Below are positions 1 to 9,455 of a stretch of DNA of 64,000 bases, piece after piece. The stretch covers positions 136,038,155 to 136,102,154 of the forward strand of contig NC_057848.1 in assembly GCF_910594005.1 (NCBI RefSeq). Direction: 5' to 3'. This DNA is from Cervus elaphus. Its lineage: Eukaryota > Chordata > Mammalia > Artiodactyla > Cervidae. Made by a program: the position numbers and the translations under genes. The stretch's first letter is position 1. Each line of letters starts with the position of its first letter. The notes below the pieces were generated by a model, which saw nothing but the letters and a program-made list of their open reading frames with translations, made no database searches and was not told the origin of the DNA.

Positions 1-248
1 CGTGTCCGACTCTGTGCAACCGCATAGATGGCAGCCCACCGGGCTCCCCCGTCCCTGGGATTCTCCAGGCAAGAACACTGGAGTGGGTTGCCAATTCCTT
101 CTCCAATGCATGAAAGTGAAAAGTGAAAGTGAAGTCGCTCAGTCGTGTCCGACTCTTTGCGACCCCATGGACTGCAGCCCACCAGGCTCCTCCGTCCATG
201 GGATTTTCCAGGCAAGAGTACTGGAGTGGGTGCCATTGCCTTCTCCGC
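1..248 (-). mobile_element. Bov-A2 dimeric SINE, cut by window start
   Basis: Two tandem monomers, both reversed, each with the hallmark GTGTCCGACTCT then CCATGG(G) then CAGGCAAGA(A/G) then CTGGAGTGGGT. They are joined by a linker of GAAAGTGAAA-type repeats at about 110-132. This dimer with an AAGTGAAAGT linker is the known structure of the ruminant Bov-A2 element, which is derived from BovB 3' sequence. The first monomer begins mid-element at base 1, so the 3' part of the dimer lies outside the window. Short open frames across it are not genes. Confidence 0.93.
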
Positions 249-544
249 ATGAGGCTGTCTACCAGAGCTATTTTTTCTTCCTTCCTCTCTTCCTTCACCC
301 TTTCTCCTTCCACCAGTCCTGAACATTTATTGAGCATGTACCATGAACCAAGGCCCAAGAAAGATTCTGCAGGAACCTATCTGAGCAACACAGAAATAGT
401 CCCTGTCCGATTTCTGGCCATCTGTCTTGGCAGATGCTGCTTCTTACTCCCCACTATCCAATACCCCTTCTTCCTCAATAATAAAACTCCCAGTATCTAG
501 CTGGATGCTTTTATTCTGGATCTCCAGAATAAAAATTACACATC
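249..544. other. unique sequence with a short L2/MIR-like scrap
   Basis: No gene is seen. Around 318-350, the text ATTTATTGAGCATGTACCATG resembles the reversed 3' end of L2/MIR (the usual attgagcacctactatgtgcc motif), but it is too short to classify firmly. Confidence 0.4.
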
Positions 545-780
545 TCAACTTCTTTTGCAGCCAGGTTTGGCCATGTGCCTCAGTTCTAGCTAATGGAATA
601 TAAGCAGAAGTATTGTGAGAAGCTTCCAGGAAGTGTTATTAAGAAAAACATAGGATTACCTTCACCTTTGTTCCTGTGTGCTGGAATGTAGATGTGATGG
701 CTGGAGTTCAAGCAGCCATTTAATACCATGAGGTGGAAGTCATGTACACCCCATGGTAGAGGAACAAGATAGAATGATCC
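545..780 (+). mobile_element. ancient LTR-like repeat fragment
   Basis: The order of landmarks is a CTAGCTAATGGAATATAAGCAGAAG block at 585-610, then GATGTGATGGCTGGAG at about 691-706, then CAGCCATTTAATACCATGAGG. The same arrangement recurs at 43425-43740 (GGCCAATGAGATGTAAG, then GCAGCAGCCATTTTGAGAC) and partly near 27340. I recognise this as an old mammalian LTR-type (MaLR/ERVL-like) repeat but cannot name the subfamily. Confidence 0.5.
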
Positions 781-782
781 TG

Positions 783-1615
783 AGATGTTAGAACCACTTC
801 AAAAAATTGACAGTTCCTCATACAATTAAACATATACATATGCTACACTCAGCAATCTCACTCCTACATATTTACCCAAGAGAGATTAAAAACCTACGTC
901 CACACAAAGATTTGCAGACTAATGTTTATAACAGTTTTTTTCATAATAGCCCCAAACTGGAGACAATCTAAATATCAATGGGTGATTAAACAAATTGTGG
1001 AATATTCATACAATAGAATACTACTCCACAATACGAATAAACTATTGGTATATATGACAACATTTTGTTGTTGTTTAGTCACTAAGTTATGTCTGACTCT
1101 TTTGTGACCCCATGGACTGAAGCCCTCCAGGCTCCTCTGTCCATGGGATTTCCCAGGTAAGAATACAGGAGTGGGTTGCCATTTCCTCCTCCAGGGGATC
1201 TTCCCGACCCAGGGATTAAATCCAAGTCTCCTGCATTGGCAGGCGGATTGTTTACCATTGAGTCATCAGTGTGAATCTATAAAGTATTATATTGAGTGAA
1301 AGAAACTGGACACAAAAGACTCTACACTTTATGATTCCATGTATATAGAATTCTAGAATGGGTAAAACCACTCCCTCTTTGATGAAAGATGTCTGGATAG
1401 TGGTTGCCTAAGAGTGGTGGAGGTCAGCTGGAAAGGGGCATGAAGAAACTTTCTAAGATGATGGAACTGTCTTAAATCTCAGTTGCATTGTTGATTACAT
1501 GGTGTATACATTTGTCAAAACTCATCAAGCTATACCTTCATGATCTGTGTATTTCACCAGATGCAAATTATATAATAGTACAATACAAATTATACAACAA
1601 TAATGATAATAATGA
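783..1615 (+). mobile_element. L1M-type LINE 3' end, split by a Bov-tA
   Basis: The text follows the end of L1 ORF2 and the 3' UTR of old mammalian L1 elements. It contains CATAATAGCCCCAAACTGGA, AATACTACTCCACAAT and, after the interruption, TGAGTGAAAGAAACTGGACACAAAAG, TTATGATTCCATGTATATAG, AGTGGTTGCC and GATGGAACTGTC. It is heavily mutated with no useful reading frame. The Bov-tA at 1065-1270 was inserted into it, so L1M is the older layer. A second L1M tail of the same kind lies at 61885-62790. Confidence 0.8.
1065..1270 (-). mobile_element. Bov-tA SINE inside L1M
   Basis: It reads from TTGTTGTTGTTTAGTCACTAAG through GTCTGACTCTTTTGTGACCCC, the CCATGGGATTTCCCAGG block and GGATCTTCCCGACCCAGGGA to the tRNA-derived GGCAGGCGGATTGTTTACCA end. 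It is the reverse complement of the Bov-tA consensus: the tRNA-like 5' head is at the right and the BovB-derived tail at the left. Confidence 0.93.
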
Positions 1616-2534
1616 TAGCCTTGATCCTGTGGACTTTGTGAAGCCACTGTTTTAGCCCTGAACTATCCACTTCTGAATCTTATTTACGTGAGAGAGCAAG
1701 ATACTTCCACCAGTCTTTGTTGGCATTTTCCAGCACTTAGAGCTAATCTACCCTGACAGTACTGCATCTTCTCCATGTTATATGTGTGGCTAACTCGTCT
1801 CCCTGCTCTGGGCAGTGAAGTCAATGGGGGAGAGCTGGCCTAGGAGTCAGGATACAGGTGGGATTTGACAGTGGGGTTAATCTGATTGCGGCAATGTAGA
1901 AAAGTCTCTCCCCCATCCTTGTTCCAGGGCTTTCTAGCCTGAACTCACAGCCTGAACTCATAGCTCCTCTTGGACTCAGATTTGCAGCAAATCCCTCCCC
2001 TCACACCTGGCAGTCCATTCAGCAAGCAGGATCCTACCTTGTGGGGTTCACTTGGGTCAGCCGATTGCTCTTGAATGCTGGTGCTAGGACTATTCTTAGC
2101 ACACTGCCAATCCCCAGGAGGCTCTGAAGATGCATGAGGCTGAGTAACAGCTGCATCGCGGCTATTACCAACGCTATTATCATCATCATTATCGCGGGGA
2201 TGCGGCTTTTGTGGTCTGCCAATCAGAGGATGTTTGGGGGCCTTTTCCATAATTGGAAGAACTGGTCCAGGACATGCGTGTGTTTCCATTTGGAATGGGA
2301 GTGACCTAAAGGGAAGTATGTTTCCTCATACACAGTAGGGGCTGGCATTTTTGGTAGGTCTGGTAGGCAGCTCCCTGCTTGAAGGAATTTCATACTGATC
2401 CTCTGTCCTCCCCTCATATCCTTCTCAGCCCTGCCACCTCTGTCTCACCAAGCCGTCTCCTCACTGGCAACCACAAATTTTACAATTAGAGATTCATTCC
2501 TTTAACTTTTTCTCAGCCATTAAAATGCAAGATA
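1616..2534. other. unique sequence, no gene seen
   Basis: No recognisable repeat, exon or motif. Open frames of 62-114 codons on the minus strand (for example 1945-2289) overlap in several frames and show no domain or composition typical of coding DNA. Confidence 0.5.
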
Positions 2535-2680
2535 TCTGGGAACATTTGATAGAAGAGGAAATTGAGGCACAGAGACATGAAATAACTTGCTCAAAATCAC
2601 ATGATGGATAAGTAGCAGAGGTGGGATCCCAATTCCAGCCAGCCACCTTGCTGCGGAGGCTGTGTTCATAAGCCCTTTAA
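2535..2680 (-). mobile_element. MIR SINE, reversed
   Basis: GAGGAAATTGAGGCACAGAGACATG at 2557 onward, followed by ACTTGCTCAAAATCACATGATG and a GTAGCAGAGGTGGGATCC stretch, is the reversed MIR core (gaggaaactgaggctcagagagg, then cttgcccaaggtcacacag). It is an old, diverged, mammal-wide tRNA-derived SINE. Confidence 0.8.
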
Positions 2681-4039
2681 TGTAACCCCCCAAATAACAA
2701 GTTATTGCTTCCTGAGCACTGGGTGATCCTACCTGCCCAGATATTTTGCTTTTTCGTTCAAACAATATTTCCTTCAAATCGATATTTTGAGGTTGCTCTT
2801 ACTATTATAATTCTCTTTCCACAATATGTTTCCATTTCTAAGATGCATCTGCATATTTCGCAGGTTTCATTTCCCCTCTCAAGCTATTTCTCCAAAGGAA
2901 GAAGATGTGGTATCTGTTTTCTTTAAAAAACACCAAAAGGAAAACACAACAACACCCCCCCCCCCCCCGCCACTGGAACGAGTTGCTGTTGTGCCATCTT
3001 GGTGGCTCGGAGACGCTGGGACCCAGGGTACCACCCTGTAGGTCTCTGAGACATGTTACCCGGGATTTTAGGGTGAAGATCCTTGAATTACAAGGGGAGA
3101 AACCCAAACAAATATCATTCAACTATTGCTCATCATGGCCACAGGCAAAGAAAGGATGAGGCACAACCCTGAGAGATACCGAGGACAAATATCTGAATGT
3201 TTTTGATGAAAGAAAAGCCAGTGTGCATAACAGTCTTTCATATTTTTTGCTGCAACTGTGGAAGATGCTGGAAGCCATCAGCCCCCGACTGGCACTTCTA
3301 CAGACTAGGGCAGCTGGGAGCCTGTCAAGGCGGGGGTGGGGGTGAGATTTTGGAGAACAGCACCTGGAGTCTTTTTTTTTTCCCCCAGAGAAATGAAAAC
3401 CACATGTGTAACTAAGGAGAAGCCGGCCACTCCATAGAGAATTTCCTACTCATATATGAGAGGAATGGAAGTCTTCTGTGAACTTTGTTCCTGCCTTCAT
3501 GGCCTTCATACTCATGACAAGTGGTATTTCATTGTTTGTGGAAGGTCACAGGAAGAGACAGCCTTGCTTTGGAACAAGACTTTGATGAAGGCAAAGAGGA
3601 CCTGGCCTACCAATTGGTTTGGGTGAGGATGAGACAGAAGCAAAGGACACAGATTTTGGAGGGTGCAGGGAAAGGCAGGGTTCTGACTGAAACCAGACTG
3701 TGCTCCAAGCCTGGGGGTCTAATGGCATCCATGGCTTCTTGCCCCCATAGCTCTCTGCCCTGTGACTGGGGCTTCTGATTTCTGACCTGAAGGCTTAGCT
3801 TTTCCACAGGGTCAGAGTCAGGGGTCAGTCCAGGCTAGTAGTCCACTGGAGCCTTCCCTGAAATACCACGGCCCATCGCTAGTCACACCAGTTTGGCCTA
3901 GAGTTTCTCAAAACTTGTTAGTCCAGAACCGTGCCCCCCACCCTGGCACCCCACAACCCTATAACTTCTTAAGACTCCTCCATCTGTGAGGCCCCTGCTG
4001 TATGTCACCACTGTCAGTGTTCAGAAGACCTTTCTCTCT
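2681..4039. other. unique sequence with a poly-C tract
   Basis: It is mostly unrecognised single-copy DNA. A run of 14 C with one G near its end (2956-2972) follows an A-rich stretch, and a T/C run lies at 3371-3386. Several short open frames overlap one another on both strands and none looks coding. Confidence 0.5.
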
Positions 4040-4375
4040 CTTTTTATAGCTTGGTCCACCATCCAGTGCCTGCCCAATTCAGTGCGTGAATCTCTAGTGT
4101 GCCAGTTTCAAGCAGAGGCCTAATGGGCATTCCATGTTTCTGTGAAAATTTGTCTTCCATGCTTTTGTTATATTCTCCATGAGAAGAACATTCCCTGGTG
4201 CGCTGCTGCCCCTCCATCCTGGATCCTAGAATGAGACACATGGAGCAGAGTTGCCCCAGCCAACCTGCAGAGGCACGAGTTAAAAACAAATGCTTATCAC
4301 TGTGTGTCACTGAGTTTGGGGGTTGCTTGTTACACAGCATCATTTCAGTGGCAATAGCTACCTGATGCACTATTC
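4040..4375 (+). mobile_element. MLT1-type MaLR LTR (old)
   Basis: The right half holds CACTGAGTTTGGGGGTTGCTTGTTACACAGCATCA and AATAGCTACCTGATGCAC. This matches the usual MLT1 3' end (ccactgagattttgggg, then ttgttac, gcagcat and ctaacctgactgat). The left half carries the diverged U3 with a GGAGCAGAGTTGCCCCAGCC block. This is a non-autonomous MaLR solo LTR with no internal genes. Confidence 0.65.
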
Positions 4376-5889
4376 CTATTTAATGTTATAGAATTCTAGC
4401 ACTCCATGGAACTTTTTTGGGAAATGCTGAGTCATAGTTAGTCAAAGGCTATGCCAGGAGCATACTTAAGTATTCTAATTCCAAAGCCTGCTTGTCCCAC
4501 TGCATCAAACTGAACAACTGCGTCCAGGGTTGGAAGCCTACCCTGAAATAGTTTGCCTTTAGGGTTTCTTACTGCAAGGAGAAATACAGGGGTGGGGGCA
4601 GATGAGGGTTGTAGAGTCTCCAAGCTGGCACTTTGAGGCAGGTTTGGAGCCCTCAAGCAGGGGCACCAGAGCCAGGAAACCCATGTGTGCTGCTACAGTC
4701 AATTCAGGGCCTAGTTGTTGGAGGCTCTGGATGGCGAGGCTACGATCTCAGACTTTGTTAGGACCACTTTCAAATTCTTTCATTTCTTAAACCTGCAGAA
4801 GCCACATTATTTCCAAGGTCCTTGTCAGTAGCCTAAATTCGGACCAATTTGCTGAGTCGGTACAAAGTGCAGAATTGATGGTTCAGAAAGACATTAAACT
4901 ACCTACAACCCTTTAGACCATGTCAACAGATCATCCGTAGCCTCAACAGAAGAAACATTTCATTAAATCTTTGCAGTTTCTCCCCAAAGAGTAGGAATGC
5001 CCTTCTATCATTTCAAAGCAGATGGAGGCCTGGCATGGTTTTCACTCCAGCTGGGACAATGGATTCACCTGAGCTAAGCTCTAGAGAGGGCCAGTTAATC
5101 TTCATCCAAGAAATATGTCTTGAATACCCTTGGGTGAGGAAGCTGCAGTATACCACTGGGTCTGTGAGGACTCAGCTAGAAGGGAAGAGATGTGGGCCAA
5201 TGACAATTACAATGCAGTGTGCTGCAACTGTCGATGAGGTCTGAGGATCCTTTATAGGCAGAAAAGAAACCATCAGGGGCAGTCCATACATGGAGGCCAC
5301 TGTGAAGCTCCCTCTACACCACTAGGTAGAAGCTATAGGGCTACCCTCACAGTTAAACTGGGACAAGGTGCACAGAATGGGTGTGATTTGTTAGCTATGG
5401 TGTGAAGCCCCACCCAGGGGCTGTGATAGGCTGGCTGGAGGGCAAATGAGCTCCCAAATGCCAACCTGAGGTGAATAAGGGCAGGCTCTGGGAGGCAGCC
5501 CTTGAATGTGATTGGAAGCTTAGGCAATGCTAAATTAATTAATCCAATCCTTTATTTTAAGCTCTGTTTTGAAAAAAGACCCAAAAAAGGCTATTAGCCA
5601 TGGAAACTTCCTGAAAAATGAGACCCGGAAGCAGAGGCTGGTAGAGCCCATTGAGCAACTCCAGGGCAGAAGTAGGCTCAGGGTCCTTGAGGAGGTGGCT
5701 TTTCTCTGCTCAGGAGCCAAGAGCAGGGCTTCTGGCACTTGGGTGAGGCAAGCAAGGCACCCAGGGCATGAATTTAAGGAGGTACTCACTGTCAGGGTCA
5801 CGGAAGTGCAGCATGGGCACTTGACCATGATGTGCTGTTGGTGTCTCACTTGCTCCACCCAAGTCCCAGCCCTGGCACAGAGGCTATGG
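4376..5889. other. unique sequence, no gene seen
   Basis: I find no recognisable repeat or exon. The overlapping frames at 5535-5858 (minus) and 5569-5952 (plus) are mutual shadows, with no domain and no splice-bounded conservation visible. Confidence 0.5.
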
Positions 5890-6085
5890 CACCTGACCCG
5901 GACTTGGGAGGAGTGTTTTGGATCTTTGCTTAGGCACTCTTTAGTTTTGTGATTTCAAACCAATTCCTAAATCTCCAACACCAGTTTTCCCATCTGTAAA
6001 ATGGGAATGGAGTTCCAATCTCAGAGAGGGAGAAAGAAGGATGTTCCTTGCCGAGTACTAAGCATGGAGCCTTCAGTAAATGGCG
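5890..6085 (+). mobile_element. MIR SINE
   Basis: TTTTCCCATCTGTAAAATGGGAATGG at about 5984-6009 is the best-conserved stretch of MIR (cctcatctgtaaaatgggga). It is preceded by a decayed core and followed by GCCTTCAGTAAATG, which resembles the MIR tail. Confidence 0.75.
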
Positions 6086-6186
6086 ATGACTAGTTCAATA
6101 AGGAGTCCTCTCCTCGAGGAGGGAATCCTCGTTCAGACTTATCTGAGAGATGTTGTTTGGCTTTTGGTTAAGATCAAGTGTAGTAT

Positions 6187-6400
6187 GGGGGCTTCCCAGG
6201 TGGCACAGTGGTAAAGAATCCACCTGCTAATGCAGGAGATGCAAGAGACACAGGTTCGATCCTTGGGTCAGGAAGATCCCCTGGAAAAGGGAATGACAAC
6301 CACTCCAGTATTCTTGCCTGGAGAACCCCATGGATAGAGGAGCCTGGTGGGTTACAGTCCATGGGACCACAAAGAGTTGGAAACGGCTGAGCATGTTGGA
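6187..6400 (+). mobile_element. Bov-tA SINE
   Basis: A complete element. The tRNA-derived head carries pol III box A TGGCACAGTGG (6201-6211) and a perfect box B GGTTCGATCC (6253-6262), followed by the BovB-derived body CTCCAGTATTCTTGCCTGGAGA, ACAGTCCATGGG and ACAAAGAGTTGGAAA. The box spacing is that of a tRNA-derived SINE, not of a functional tRNA. Confidence 0.95.
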
Positions 6401-7001
6401 GACTTGAATGCCACCTAGATGCCTTCTTTTGCTCATGTCTGTGAATTCAGAGCTTTTGAATTTTGCATCTTAAGTACCAGACCTCAGATGGTTTTTAAAA
6501 AAAGAAAAATCAACTCCTTTCTAGTTTGGAAAATTCCAGGAAAGAGTTCTAATTTGCCTCGTCTTAAGTCAGGCACTACTCTGGACCAATTAACAGCATC
6601 CAGTGACCATGCTAAGAAGTGGTCACTCCTATGGGAACTACCAGGTTTTGGGGGGAGGGACTGGGCAGAGGAGAGGAAGGAGAGTTTGCAGATAAAGCAA
6701 AAGGCATCCACATGTAGAGAATGTTGTCATGGTTTTGGTTGCCTGGCTTTGGAGTGCCTTTCTCAGAATCTAGGCAGGAGGCAGAGCCCCCACTGGCACT
6801 CGAGCAGCTAAAACTGCATGGCACTCGCTGTAGCAGATGCTGTTGTGCCCACGCAGAAACACTCAGAATGCATGGCCCCTATATGTGCCAATGTAAGCAC
6901 GCTGGAATGGTGGGGAAGGTGACCTCCCCTGAGGGGGCGGGGCTAAAGCCACTTTCAACCAATGACAGATGGGAACTGATGGATTTAAACTCTAGTTTAT
7001 T
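6401..7001. other. unique sequence, no gene seen
   Basis: It contains short overlapping open frames on both strands and no recognised repeat or motif. Confidence 0.5.
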
Positions 7002-7185
7002 GGGACATCTCTGGTGGTCCAGTGGTTAAGAATCCGCCTTGAAATGCAGGGGACATGGGTTCTATCCCTGGTCCAGGAACTGAGATCCCACATGCCACAG
7101 GGCAACAAAGCTCTTGAGCCACAACTAGAGAAGCTCGTGTGCCACAAAGAACGATCCTGCAGCCAAATAAATATTCTACAAACAA
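7002..7185 (+). mobile_element. CHR-type SINE
   Basis: It starts GGGACATCTCTGGTGGTCCAGTGGTTAAG and continues with GGTTCTATCCCTGGTCCAGGAACTGAGATCCC, then GCCACAACTAGAGAA and CAGCCAAATAAATA. That order (tRNA head, ccacatgcc, caacta repeats, cagccaaataaat tail) defines the cetartiodactyl CHR family. Box B has one change from GGTTCGATCC. Confidence 0.88.
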
Positions 7186-7213
7186 CCTCCCCTTAAATAA
7201 CTCCTCCAGTTTC

Positions 7214-7445
7214 CTCACCCCTCAGGTGCTGTGTGCTGTGCTGAGTTGTTCAAATACATCTAACTCTTTGTGACCCACAAGGCTCCTCTGTCCTAGGGAT
7301 TTCCCAGGCAAGAATACTGGAGTGGGTTACCATTCTCTTCTCCAGGAAATCTTTCTGACTCAGGGATCGAACCCATCTCTCCTGCATTGGCAGGCGGATT
7401 CTTTACGGCTGAGCCACCTGGGGAGCCCTTCTCACCCCTCAGGTG
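7214..7445 (-). mobile_element. Bov-tA SINE with 15-bp target site duplication
   Basis: A reversed Bov-tA body (about 7229-7430) runs from the BovB-derived end (ATCTAACTCTTTGTGACCC) to the tRNA-derived end (TTGGCAGGCGGATTCTTTACGG, then GAGCCACCTGGGGAGCCC). It is bracketed by perfect 15-bp direct repeats CTCACCCCTCAGGTG at 7214-7228 and 7431-7445. The intact duplication indicates a clean L1/BovB-type target-primed insertion. Confidence 0.95.
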
Positions 7446-7560
7446 GGACAACTCCAGGTTGCCGCCCAGAGGTTCCCAAGAAGGATGAGCCCCCATTGCC
7501 CACAGCAGGCTCCTCCCTTTTCCCTACTGGTGCTCCCTGGGATCCCTCTCAAGAAAACTA

Positions 7561-7645
7561 CTTGCAGGATTCTCATCTGGGATGAGATTCTCATCTCATT
7601 CTCATCTCCATGCACACAGCATGGATCTCATCTCATGACTTTCCA
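7561..7645. repeat. short CTCATCT-type local repeat with hairpins
   Basis: TCTCATCT units recur about six times. The tract also contains a 7-bp stem TCTCATC/GATGAGA with a 3-base loop near 7572-7588 and a perfect 7-bp stem TCCATGC (7607-7613) / GCATGGA (7619-7625) with loop ACACA. It looks like local slippage. I know of no function. Confidence 0.55.
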
Positions 7646-8631
7646 ACATTCCTCGAGATAAGCCATGCACACTTAGGCTCAGTCAGTCCGATCCACCTGC
7701 CACAGATTTGAATCTGGAGCTGGGGACAGTGAGAATTCTTTCTGGCAGCTGCCATGGTGGTGGCCACATCCAGTTTCCAGCAGATACCAGTGAGCAAAGG
7801 AGTCAAGCGTGTGTCATCTGTTGTCAGAATAAGCTGGCTTTCTCTCTGGCCTGGGTCTGGCTCCCCAGCTGCCCACTGGTCCTACCTGCTTTCCAAGGCT
7901 AGCTCAGCGATTTTCCCGGCAGAGTGGTGAGTGAACCATCTAATATCACTCCAACAATTCCTTTAATGCTCCAATTAAGCCAGACTTCATGCTAAACACC
8001 AAGCCACAGTCTACTAATGTGGCTGTCCGTATCATTTGATCGTGAGCAGAGAATGCGGTCGTTGGGCTGGCTGGAACGTCTGGCATCCCTCTGCATCAGT
8101 CTGACTAGTCATCCTGGTTTGTGGATCTCAGTCTCTGCTGAGCTGGACTAGTGAGCCGATCTGTTGTCAGGGGTGGGGGCGGGTGATGGCGGGAGGAGAG
8201 CATCTGGTTTCTGAAGCTGTCCGGCTGAGGATTTGACTGCTGCTGCCAGCAGATTCATTCTCAGAGGAGGACGACGGCCAGACATGGCTCCTCCACAGCC
8301 CGCAAATCAACACTCCTCCTGTTTGAAAGAGCAGCTCGAAGCTTTCCACCTGTCACCAAATCAGACTCCCAGGTGAGCGTCCCTTTTCAGAACAAGATGG
8401 CAAATGCCGTGAGCTGGGGAAGAAGCCAGTAGGAACATCTTTTTGAGGAGACTCTGCGCAGAGGAGGGTAATGACAGAAAGCTCAATGTGCAGCTTGGAG
8501 CTACCACAGAATCCTCAGTGCAGAGAAGAGGAAAAAAAGGAAAGCATTTTCTTACCCTTTCCCCTTCTTCCTGGTCTTGATAAAATTAATGTTGCTAAGT
8601 GCCAGCCTCTTCTGAATATATGCAGAAGAAA
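7646..8631. other. unique sequence; possible conserved segment 7905-8180
   Basis: No repeat is recognised. The stretch around 7935-8060 (TAATATCACTCC, CCTTTAATGCTCCAATTAAGCC, TATCATTTGATCG) is AT-rich, repeat-free and rich in homeodomain-like cores, as in many conserved noncoding elements. This is weak, composition-only evidence. A short open frame at 8167-8349 (minus) has no recognisable content. Confidence 0.35.
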
Positions 8632-8668
8632 CAGAATAGAATAGAATAGGAGTTGGGTAGAGTAGGAG

Positions 8669-8885
8669 AGCTGACTCATTGGAAAAGACCCTGATGCTGG
8701 GAAAGACGGAAGGTAAAATGAGAGGAGGGCAACAGAGGATGAAATGGTTGGATAGCATCACCGACCCAATGGACATGAATTTAAGCAAACTCCGGGAAAT
8801 GGTGATGGACAGGGGAGCCTGGTGTGCTACAGTCCATGGGGTGGCAAAGAGTCAGACATAACTGAGAGAATGAACAACGACAATG
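8669..8885 (+). mobile_element. BovB (RTE) LINE 3' end
   Basis: It begins CTGACTCATTGGAAAAGACCC and runs through TGATGCTGGGAAAGA, GGATAGCATCACCGACCCAA, AAACTCCGGGAAATGGTGATGG and CAGTCCATGGGGTGGCAAAG. This is the conserved 3' terminus of BovB, including codons for the tail of its reverse transcriptase (about 60 codons open at 8679-8861, with the familiar MKWLDSITDP-type peptide). It is 5'-truncated, so it is a dead copy. The last ~80 bp are shared with Bov-tA, which borrowed this end. Confidence 0.93.
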
Positions 8886-8933
8886 GGAGTAGAATAGAGT
8901 AGATTAGCATAGTCTTGTAGTATAAAATTTGAT

Positions 8934-9148
8934 TGTTGTTGTTGTTTAGTTTCGAAGTTGTGTCTGACTCTTTCGTGAGCCCATGGACTGTAGCCTGTCA
9001 GGCTCCTCTGTCCATGGGATTTTCCAGGCAAGAATATTTGAGTGGGTTGCCATTTACTTTTTCAGGGGATCTTCCCGACCCAGGGATCAAACCCATGTCT
9101 CCTGCGTTGGCAGGAGGATTCTTTACTACTGAGCCACCTGGGAAGCTG
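8934..9148 (-). mobile_element. Bov-tA SINE in pentanucleotide tract
   Basis: The left end is (GTT)n TTTAGTTTCGAAG. The BovB-like block with CCATGGGATTTTCCAGG follows, and the right end is GGCAGGAGGATTCTTTACTACTGAG. The element is reversed and complete. Confidence 0.93.
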
Positions 9149-9225
9149 TAAAGTAGGATAGGATAGGATAAAATAGGGTAGGATCGGACAGGATAGGGTA
9201 GGGATAGGTAGGATAGGATAGTAGA

Positions 9226-9428
9226 ATGCGTGCATGCATGCTTAGTTGCCAACTCTGGCTTAGACGACTAGGCTCTTCTGTCCATGGGATTTTTCAGGCA
9301 AGAATCCTGGATGGGTTGCCATTTTCCTCCTCCAGGGGATCTTCCCGACCCAGGGATTGAACCCACGTCTCCCAAGTCTCCTGCACTGCAGGCAGATTCT
9401 TTACTTGCTGAGCCATCAGGGAAGCCCT
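9226..9428 (-). mobile_element. Bov-tA SINE in pentanucleotide tract
   Basis: It starts GCATGCATGCTTAGTTGCC and carries CTTCTGTCCATGGGATTTTTC, GATCTTCCCGACCCAGGGA, GCAGGCAGATTCTTTACTTGC and GAGCCATCAGGGAAGCCC. The left quarter is shortened relative to the consensus (CGTGTCCGACTC block eroded). Confidence 0.92.
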
Positions 9429-9455
9429 GGTAGTAGACTAGGATAGAATAAATCA

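Larger units (their letters stand above)
8632..9455. repeat. pentanucleotide (AGAAT/GGATA) tract split by three retroelements
   Basis: Pieces of one degenerate 5-bp array lie at 8632-8668 (GAATA units), 8886-8912 (AGTAGAATAGAGTAG), 9149-9222 (GGATA units, about 14) and 9429-9452 (CTAGGATAGAATAAA). The gaps are filled by a BovB 3' end and two Bov-tAs. The simplest reading is a single tract into which three elements inserted, with separate expansion of the GGATA part. Confidence 0.85.

Noticed and set aside
2956..2972. Poly-C run as an i-motif/G-quadruplex element
   Set aside because: A single homopolymer without the four-tract spacing of known regulatory quadruplexes; more likely slippage.
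6187..6262. tRNA-like head with perfect box A and box B as a tRNA gene
   Set aside because: No cloverleaf acceptor stem or anticodon arm can be made. It is the tRNA-derived head of a SINE. The same holds for 62021-62090 and 39068-39143.
8679..8861. Reverse-transcriptase gene
   Set aside because: Only the last ~60 codons of BovB are present. A 5'-truncated dead copy.
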